From: Candidatus Pelagibacterales bacterium
GTDB lineage: Bacteria > Pseudomonadota > Alphaproteobacteria > TMED109
Length of the DNA: 11,615 nucleotides
Direction: 5' to 3'
Assembly (NCBI GenBank): GCA_002732015.1
Contig: PCCU01000066.1
Location: forward strand, 1 to 11,615
Made by a program: the position numbers and the translations under genes. Below are positions 6,865-11,615 of this stretch, piece after piece (within the stretch, counting starts at the first letter, position 1; every line of letters starts with the position of its first letter). The notes beneath the pieces are model-generated. The model was given only the letters and a program-made list of their open reading frames with translations. It did not search any database and was not told where the DNA came from.

Positions 6865-7383
6865 ATGAGACTAAATTATTATCCAGCATTAGTTATAATT
6901 CTTTTACTCTTTAATTCATGTACTAATTTAGATAATGTAAATGAAAAAACAAAAAAAGTAGTCATATCTAATAAAAACAAAAAAACAGAAGCGAGTTGTC
7001 CTAATTATTATATTCCTGAAGAAACTAAATATTTACTAAATGCAAAAAGGGAAAAGGTTATTAAAATTAGAGGAGTGAAGCTTAATTGTGAAATACTTAA
7101 AAACCTAAAAGGAGAAAAAAATCAAAAAATAACTATAAATCAAACTATTTACTATCAAGTTTTAAAAAATAAGACGAAGATCAATAAGAATAATACTTTT
7201 GTATATACAGCTATAGTAAATGAAAAAAATAAAAATATAAAAGCTAAAATTTTGTCAAAAATTAAAATAGAACCTTATAAAAAAGTTGATGGTAAAATAT
7301 ACTTTAAGAATAACAATAAATTTAAAATTAATAATAATGATCAAAATAAAAATCTTACTTTTTACTATGGTTTTCAAAAATAA
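6865..7383 (+). CDS. Predicted lipoprotein of unknown function
   Basis: A 172-residue, lysine- and asparagine-rich protein, probably exported and lipid-anchored. The N-terminal basic and hydrophobic stretch (1-16) ends at LLFNSC, with Cys19 as the likely lipidated residue; the -3 and -2 positions (F, N) are not ideal for a lipobox. The mature part contains SCPNYYIPEETKYLL (44-58) with Cys45, then VKLNCEI with Cys75, then predicted beta strands. The pattern Cys-Pro, a short spacer, a leucine-rich turn, then a second Cys about 30 residues later resembles a small conserved lipoprotein I recall from other alphaproteobacteria. If so, Cys45 and Cys75 could pair in a disulfide. That homology is from memory and weak. 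The gene has AAGGA six bases before the ATG and lies 18 bases upstream of dadA, so the two may be co-transcribed. Confidence 0.8.
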   Translation: MRLNYYPALVIILLLFNSCTNLDNVNEKTKKVVISNKNKKTEASCPNYYIPEETKYLLNAKREKVIKIRGVKLNCEILKNLKGEKNQKITINQTIYYQVLKNKTKINKNNTFVYTAIVNEKNKNIKAKILSKIKIEPYKKVDGKIYFKNNNKFKINNNDQNKNLTFYYGFQK

Positions 7384-7401
7384 TTATTTACAATATATTA
7401 T

Positions 7402-8565
7402 ATGAAAGCGGTTGTTATAGGGGCAGGAATTTCAGGAGTTACTACTGCTTATTTTCTTTCACAAAATAATATAGACGTAACTTTGATTGAAAGTAGAAGG
7501 TATCCTGCAATGGCTACAAGCTACGCAAATGGTGGACAACTATCGGCAAGTAATGCAGAAGCTTGGAATAGTTGGCATAATGTAAAAACAGGATTAAAGT
7601 CTTTTTTTAGTAATAGCCATTCTTCTGTAATTATGAGTCCCTTTCCTTCTATATCAAAATTAATGTGGTTATTTAAATTTATTCAAAATATTAAAAATAG
7701 TGAAACTATCACTTATGATATTTGTAAAATGGCAGTGAATAGCATCAAGCTTTATGATAATATAGCAAAAAAAGAGAGTCTTGACTTTGATAAGTTAGAT
7801 AAAGGGATTATTCATTTATATATGGATAAAAAACATACAGAGAATGCAGAAAATATTAATTTAATTTATAAAAAAGCAGGTCTTGAAAGGTTTAGAATTA
7901 CTCATGAAGAACTATACAGTTTAGAACCATCATTAAAACATAAAAAATTAGATAGTATTTTTTTTACTCCTACAGATAAAACAGGAGATATTCATAAATT
8001 TTGTAGAGATTTAACTAACAAAATGGTAAAAAAAAACAAAGTAAAACTCTTAAATTATAATGTTGAAAACCTCAAAGAATTTTCTGAACAATTTGATTTG
8101 ACTGTAGTTTGCGCAGGTGTTTATTCTCCTTTTTTAGCAAAAACAGTAGGTGATAGTTTAAATATTTATCCAGTTAAAGGTTATTCAATTACTATTAACA
8201 ATCCAGGAAATAATACTCCTCATGTAAGTTTATTAGATGATTTTAAAAAAATAGTTACATCAAGATTAGGAAATGATAGACTTAGAGTGGCAGGATTTGC
8301 TGAGTTTAATGGTTATAATTTAGATATTATACAGAGTAGAATTCGACCACTTATAAAATGGTGTACTGAAATGTTTCCTAAAATTAACACTAACGATATA
8401 AAGCCATGGGCGGGCCTTAGACCAATGACTCCAAATATGCTCCCTATAGTAAAAAAGAGTAATAACAATCCTAAGGTTTGGTATAATACAGGACATGGAC
8501 ATCTTGGTTGGACATTGAGCGCTTATACAGCAAGAGAAATAGCTATTAAAATTCTCAAAGATTAG
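7402..8565 (+). CDS. dadA: FAD-dependent D-amino acid dehydrogenase (DadA-like)
   Basis: Flavoenzyme that oxidatively deaminates D-amino acids to 2-oxo acids and ammonia and passes electrons to the respiratory chain; a peripheral membrane location is usual. The Rossmann FAD motif GAGISG (7-12) and the acidic ribose-binding E30 are at the N-terminus. SYANGGQLSAS (40-50) matches the DadA active-site region after the flavin fold. WAGLRPMTPNMLPIV (336-350) and TGHGHLGWTLSAYTAREIA (363-381) are characteristic of the DadA C-terminal FAD-contacting end. At 387 residues it is somewhat shorter than E. coli DadA, which is about 430, but both ends look intact. Other DAO-superfamily amine oxidases are possible and the substrate is not proven. 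There is no Shine-Dalgarno sequence before the ATG. The stop overlaps the atpF stop on the other strand by four bases. A nine-A run lies at 8028-8036. Confidence 0.9.
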   Translation: MKAVVIGAGISGVTTAYFLSQNNIDVTLIESRRYPAMATSYANGGQLSASNAEAWNSWHNVKTGLKSFFSNSHSSVIMSPFPSISKLMWLFKFIQNIKNSETITYDICKMAVNSIKLYDNIAKKESLDFDKLDKGIIHLYMDKKHTENAENINLIYKKAGLERFRITHEELYSLEPSLKHKKLDSIFFTPTDKTGDIHKFCRDLTNKMVKKNKVKLLNYNVENLKEFSEQFDLTVVCAGVYSPFLAKTVGDSLNIYPVKGYSITINNPGNNTPHVSLLDDFKKIVTSRLGNDRLRVAGFAEFNGYNLDIIQSRIRPLIKWCTEMFPKINTNDIKPWAGLRPMTPNMLPIVKKSNNNPKVWYNTGHGHLGWTLSAYTAREIAIKILKD

Positions 8566-9053
8566 TTTAATATTTTTTTAGTATTCTCAATGGAGTCTTC
8601 CATGATTATATTTTGGTTGCTATCACTAAGTTTTTCCCTTAAAATTTTTTCTGAAATCATAGTCGCTTTCGAAATAATATCTAATTTAATTTCTTCAATA
8701 GCTTGATTTTGAATTACTTTAATTTTTTCTGATGCATCTTTTTCTAATAACTCAATCTGAGCTTCAATCTTATTTGTATTTTCTTGCAAAATTTCATAAG
8801 CTTTATTTTTACTGTTATCAATAATATCTTTTAATACTAAGTCCAAATCTTGAATTTTTTTTGTTTCTTCAGCAAGTAACTCTTTAGCATTGTTATGTAA
8901 TTTTTTTGCTTCATCAATCTCATTTTTTATTTCTATTATTTTAGCATCTAAAAAACCTGTAAGCTTTTTCCAAATTAATTTTCCAAAAAATAAAAAAAAT
9001 AATATAAAAGAAATGGCAACCCATATTTGAGGATCTGTAAAGTCAATTTTCAT
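8562..9053 (-). CDS. atpF: F0 ATP synthase subunit b
   Basis: Peripheral stator stalk subunit that, with b', links the membrane a/c motor to the F1 head through delta. The 163 residues comprise one membrane helix (about 9-27, in PQIWVAISFILFFLFFGKLI) and a long charged helix predicted as coiled coil (about 35-130). The opening DPQIWVAISFILFF is typical of alphaproteobacterial b rather than b'. It is the last gene of the F0 cluster and begins one base after the atpF' stop. An AAGG-containing stretch in the end of atpF' gives at best a weak, distant Shine-Dalgarno site. No terminator hairpin follows, because the stop codon overlaps that of dadA by four bases. Two unequal b-type genes in tandem indicate a b/b' heterodimer, as in alphaproteobacteria and cyanobacteria. 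Confidence 0.94.
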   Translation of the reverse strand: MKIDFTDPQIWVAISFILFFLFFGKLIWKKLTGFLDAKIIEIKNEIDEAKKLHNNAKELLAEETKKIQDLDLVLKDIIDNSKNKAYEILQENTNKIEAQIELLEKDASEKIKVIQNQAIEEIKLDIISKATMISEKILREKLSDSNQNIIMEDSIENTKKILN

Positions 9054-9054
9054 A

Positions 9055-9627
9055 TTAAATTTCTCTTACCTTAGAAGATTCTTTGTTTATATTATCTAAA
9101 TCACTTTTACTTAGGCCTTTTCCAATAACCTTTTCAACAATACTAGAGGAAATATCTACAGAAGCATCATGAATTTCTTTTTCAATATTTTTTTTGTAAG
9201 ATTTAATTTCTTCTTCTGATTTATTAATTTTTTGTATTATTCTTTTTTTTACATTATCTAGCTGAGCAACAAAGTCATGATTTGCTTTTTCTATTGCATT
9301 TCTAGTATTTGAGTCTGCTTGGTTTTTGGCTTGCATTATTTTTGAGTTGTACTCATTTATAGTCTTTTCTATTTGGTCTTTCAACAATTCTGCTCTTTCA
9401 ATATCATTTGATATTTTGTTTTTCCTCAGTCTAATATTATTTCGAATTCTAGGAAGAATTAAAAAATTCATACAGATATACAATGATACGAAGGTAATGA
9501 TCAGCCAGAACAATTGTGAAGGGAATGTTGCAGCATTAAACTGTGGCATTCCCTCTGCAGAATAAAGATTATTACTATAAAATAAATATACTAAGTTTAC
9601 AAACGTTAGTCTTCTTAATGATAGCAT
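9055..9627 (-). CDS. atpF': F0 ATP synthase subunit b'
   Basis: Second stator stalk subunit, pairing with b (also called AtpG or AtpX). The signature GMPQFNAATFPSQLFWLIIT (26-45) is the hallmark start of alphaproteobacterial b'. A membrane helix follows (about 37-56), then LPRIRNNI (58-65) and a charged coiled coil to about residue 155. Before GMPQF the protein has 25 extra residues: a basic start (SLRRL), a hydrophobic stretch (FVNLVYLFY) and YSAEG, which looks like a signal peptide cleavable after the alanine. The ATG at 9625-9627 is two bases after the atpE stop. An internal ATG at Met27 would remove the extension, but its upstream purines touch the codon and leave no spacing. I therefore keep the longer start. 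There is no clear Shine-Dalgarno site, so coupling to atpE is likely. Confidence 0.93.
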   Translation of the reverse strand: MLSLRRLTFVNLVYLFYSNNLYSAEGMPQFNAATFPSQLFWLIITFVSLYICMNFLILPRIRNNIRLRKNKISNDIERAELLKDQIEKTINEYNSKIMQAKNQADSNTRNAIEKANHDFVAQLDNVKKRIIQKINKSEEEIKSYKKNIEKEIHDASVDISSSIVEKVIGKGLSKSDLDNINKESSKVREI

Positions 9628-9629
9628 AA

Positions 9630-9857
9630 TTAAAATGCAAACAGTATAAGAAATGCAATTAATAATGCAAATAATGCTATAGCTTCTGTGAGCGCAAAAC
9701 CTAATAATACATTTCCAAAAACTTTAGGAGCTGCTGAAGGGTTTCTTATCGCTGCAGACACATAGCTAGCGAATATATTTCCGATTCCTATTCCTGCACC
9801 AGCTAATGCTATTGTTGCTAATCCTGCTCCTATTAATTTTGCTGCTTCTACTTCCAT
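9630..9857 (-). CDS. atpE: F0 ATP synthase subunit c
   Basis: Proteolipid that forms the rotating c-ring. The 75 residues make a two-helix hairpin. The first helix has the glycine-rich GAGIGIGNIF (20-29), the polar loop is RNPSAAP (38-44), and the second helix has GFALTEAIALF with the ion-carrying carboxylate Glu58. The residues around Glu58 lack the Gln and Glu-Ser/Thr pattern of sodium-binding rings, so this is predicted to be a proton-translocating ring. The loop and helix sequences are like those of alphaproteobacteria and mitochondria. This is the only gene of the cluster with a strong ribosome binding site, which fits the need for many c copies per complex. Confidence 0.98.
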   Translation of the reverse strand: MEVEAAKLIGAGLATIALAGAGIGIGNIFASYVSAAIRNPSAAPKVFGNVLLGFALTEAIALFALLIAFLILFAF

Positions 9858-9863
9858 TTTATA

Positions 9864-9871
9864 TCCTTTCT
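9864..9871 (-). promoter_or_regulatory. Strong ribosome binding site of atpE
   Basis: On the minus strand the bases read AGAAAGGA, six bases upstream of the atpE ATG (9855-9857). This is the clearest Shine-Dalgarno sequence in the right half of the window. atpI, atpB, atpF' and atpF have poor sites or none. A strong site before the c-subunit gene is known from E. coli, where it helps set c stoichiometry. Confidence 0.7.
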
Positions 9872-9878
9872 AAATTTA

Positions 9879-10616
9879 TTAATGATGTAAGTGTAATGCA
9901 TCGTTTAAATATAAACAACATAATATAGTAAATACATAGGCTTGTAGCACAGCTATCATAATTTCAAAACCAGTTAGTATTATTACTAGTAACAATGGTG
10001 CCCAGCCACCTATAAAACCCAATAATACTATAAATGAGGCAAAAACTTTTAACATAGTATGACCTGCCATCATATTGGCAAATAGTCTCAAACTCAAGCT
10101 AATAGGTCTAACAAAGTAAGAAATTACCTCAATAGGTATTAAAATAGGTAAAAGTGCGTAAGGAACACCACTAGGTACAAAGAATTTTAAAAAACCTACT
10201 CCATGTTTTGCTATACCTATAAGAGTAACTGCTAAAAAAATAAAACCTGCTAGGCCAAAAGTAACAATAATATGGCTAGTATAAGTAAAATTATAAGGCA
10301 CCATTCCTAAAATATTACCAAATAAAATAAATAAGAATAATGTAAATATAAAAGGAAAAAATATTTTTCCACCATTACCAACATTATCTCTAACCATATT
10401 AGCTACAAAATCATAAGACATTTCTACTAAAACTTGTAATCTACTAGGAATATTTGGGTTTTTTCCAGATCCAAGATAAAAGAGTACACTCGCTACCAAA
10501 ATAGATATTATCATTGATAAAGCTGAGTTTGTGAAAGAAATATCAATATTCTCTAATCTTATCTCATAAAGATTAGAAATTTCAAATTGATGAAGAGGTC
10601 CTTTATCTGCTGCCAT
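9879..10616 (-). CDS. atpB: F0 ATP synthase subunit a
   Basis: Membrane stator subunit that provides the two proton half-channels beside the c-ring. The 245 residues contain about five or six membrane helices. The essential arginine is R177 in PISLSLRLFANMMAGH (171-186). N181 and H186 follow on the same helix. The last long helix region TGFEIMIAVLQAYVFTIL (215-232) carries E218 and Q225, both conserved in the proton path. The N-terminal GPLHQFEI (6-13) is typical of alphaproteobacterial a subunits. The length is normal for this group. It lies 16 bases downstream of atpI and 21 bases before atpE, with only a weak purine stretch upstream of its ATG. Confidence 0.98.
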   Translation of the reverse strand: MAADKGPLHQFEISNLYEIRLENIDISFTNSALSMIISILVASVLFYLGSGKNPNIPSRLQVLVEMSYDFVANMVRDNVGNGGKIFFPFIFTLFLFILFGNILGMVPYNFTYTSHIIVTFGLAGFIFLAVTLIGIAKHGVGFLKFFVPSGVPYALLPILIPIEVISYFVRPISLSLRLFANMMAGHTMLKVFASFIVLLGFIGGWAPLLLVIILTGFEIMIAVLQAYVFTILCCLYLNDALHLHH

Positions 10617-10632
10617 ATTATTTTATTTACTT

Positions 10633-10917
10633 CTATTTAAAATATCCATATTTTTTTAAGCTTTTAAACATATTGTAAAAGCCTACAATTGTTCCTACTA
10701 TAAAAAAGATTATAAACATTATTGGTTTCGTTTGTAAATAATTATCAAGAAATAACCCTAAAAAAACTCCTAGCCCTATGCCAGTAATTAATTCTATACT
10801 TATATTCATAGCCATATTGTAGAATTTGACATTTATTTTATTATTAGGGATTGTTTTTTTCACATTTTTATTTTTGAGTTCTTTAATTTTTAGAGTAATT
10901 TCTTTAATTTTATCCAT
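10633..10917 (-). CDS. atpI: ATP synthase accessory protein AtpI
   Basis: Small membrane protein encoded at the head of ATP synthase operons; it is thought to assist c-ring assembly or magnesium uptake, and is not part of the final enzyme. From the ATG at 10915-10917 the protein has 94 residues: a charged N-terminal part (1-33), a first membrane helix ending in ELITGIGLGVFLGLFLD (42-58), a short loop with TKP (63-65) and a second helix IMFIIFFIVGTIVGFYNMF (66-84). The glycine pattern and the loop before the second helix fit the AtpI family. An in-frame TTG at 10936-10938 would add seven residues and overlap smc by 14 bases. I prefer the ATG, which lies seven bases after the smc stop. No strong ribosome binding site supports either start. 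Confidence 0.88.
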   Translation of the reverse strand: MDKIKEITLKIKELKNKNVKKTIPNNKINVKFYNMAMNISIELITGIGLGVFLGLFLDNYLQTKPIMFIIFFIVGTIVGFYNMFKSLKKYGYFK

Positions 10918-10924
10918 AATACTT

Positions 10925-11615
10925 TTATTCTGCTGCAAACTCTGGCGCTATTTTATCCAAATTTACAGACACTAATTTAGACACACCTGGTTCACTCATA
11001 GTTACTCCATAAATCTTATTCATATAGCCCATAGTTATTTTATTATGAGTAACAACTAGAAATTTTTTATTAGTTATTTTAGAAGCATCCTTCAATAAAT
11101 TACAAAATCTTTCAACATTAAAGTCATCCAATGGTGCATCAACCTCATCTAAAATACAAATTGGGGTTTCTTTATTGATAAAAGTAGAGAATATCAAAGC
11201 CAGGGATGCTAAAGCTTTTTCACCTCCTGAAAGAAGAGACAGTCTTTGTAATTTTTTTCCAGGCGGCGATACCATAAGTTCTAGACCAGCTTCAAGTGGA
11301 TCATCTGAGTCTGTAAGTTCAAGATAGGCTTTACCTCCGTCAAAAAGTTTTTTAAATAAGTCTGAAAATGTATTATTTATATTAGTAAAAGTATTTACTA
11401 CTCTATTTCTTGCTTCTTTATTAAGTTCTTCAATAGCTTTTTCAAGCTTTTTTGCTGCATTATTTAGGTCTTTTTCTTCTACTATGACATCATTTATTTT
11501 ATTTTCTAATTCAATAAGTTCCCTTTCTGCAGATAAATTTATATCATCTATGCTGTCAATTTTATTTTTCAAATTTCTTAGATTCATTTCTTCATTTTTA
11601 ATATCAATATTCATA
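10925..11615 (-). CDS. smc: Chromosome segregation protein SMC, C-terminal part (truncated by window edge)
   Basis: Only the 3' end of the gene is in view, about 230 codons; it continues past the right edge, so the apparent first Met is internal. SMC is the ATP-driven core of the condensin complex that organises and helps separate chromosomes. The visible part begins in the coiled coil (to about residue 70, lysine- and glutamate-rich). It then enters the C-terminal half of the head: NTFSDLFKKLFDGGKAYLEL (81-100), the ABC signature LSLLSGGEKALASLAL (125-140), Walker B with D-loop ICILDEVDAPLDD (152-164) and the switch histidine H190 in VVTHN. SGGEKA and EVDAPLDD distinguish SMC from RecN or transporters. 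It runs straight into atpI, with seven bases between, and no promoter is visible for the atp genes inside the gap. Confidence 0.96.
   Translation of the reverse strand, partial: MNIDIKNEEMNLRNLKNKIDSIDDINLSAERELIELENKINDVIVEEKDLNNAAKKLEKAIEELNKEARNRVVNTFTNINNTFSDLFKKLFDGGKAYLELTDSDDPLEAGLELMVSPPGKKLQRLSLLSGGEKALASLALIFSTFINKETPICILDEVDAPLDDFNVERFCNLLKDASKITNKKFLVVTHNKITMGYMNKIYGVTMSEPGVSKLVSVNLDKIAPEFAAE

Noticed and set aside
8320..8502. 60-codon minus-strand frame inside dadA
   Set aside because: Antisense to the conserved DadA C-terminal motifs; no supporting signal.
9326..9565. 79-codon plus-strand frame inside atpF'
   Set aside because: Antisense to the b' membrane helix and coiled coil; its hydrophobicity is a by-product of the opposite strand.
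10918..10938. Longer atpI starting at TTG (10936-10938)
   Set aside because: A TTG start overlapping smc is less likely than the in-frame ATG at 10915-10917 seven bases after the smc stop, and the added residues are not part of the family domain.
1..11615. CRISPR arrays, insertion sequences, prophage, defence or toxin-antitoxin genes
   Set aside because: No spaced direct repeats, transposase or integrase motifs, or paired small toxin-like genes were seen; nearly all bases are accounted for by housekeeping genes.

Overview
The window is an AT-rich (roughly one quarter G+C by eye), tightly packed bacterial chromosome segment. The best fit is a free-living, streamlined alphaproteobacterium of the SAR11/HIMB59 kind. 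Three things support this. The F0 ATP synthase genes are split off as atpI-atpB-atpE-atpF'-atpF with paired b' and b subunits. SURF1 sits next to heme A synthase and an alphaproteobacterial-type threonine synthase. Genes are separated by only a few bases or overlap. Threonine synthesis and D-amino-acid oxidation argue against a strongly reduced intracellular parasite. The lineage is inferred from gene order and protein motifs, not from a marker-gene search.

Layout: positions 1-170 hold the 3' end of an unrecognised reading frame with clearly higher G+C. Next is a plus-strand run of surf1, ctaA/cox15, thrC and a RimJ/RimL-type acetyltransferase (191-3830). It joins cytochrome oxidase assembly to threonine biosynthesis. 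algH (yqgE) follows on the minus strand, overlapping the acetyltransferase tail to tail. It is divergent from a large dsbD/scsB-type thiol:disulfide reductase (4431-6341). rnhA (minus) abuts the dsbD stop codon exactly. A small predicted lipoprotein and a DadA-like D-amino acid dehydrogenase (plus) follow. From 8562 to the right edge everything reads leftward: the 3' end of smc, then atpI, atpB, atpE, atpF' and atpF.

Functional links: SURF1 and CtaA build the heme a / cytochrome aa3 centre of the terminal oxidase. The Dsb-type reductase sends reducing power across the membrane to the same periplasmic side. The F0 genes encode the membrane half of the ATP synthase that uses the resulting proton gradient. 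The F1 genes are not in the window. There are no CRISPR arrays, insertion sequences, complete RNA genes or phage genes that I can see, and no gene-free stretch above 300 bases.

This is mostly housekeeping DNA and I do not see a new multi-gene system. The items most worth a second look are the G+C-rich 5' edge, the cysteine-containing form of heme A synthase in an alphaproteobacterial setting, the signal-peptide-like start of b', the small lipoprotein, and the three convergent gene pairs with no space between them.
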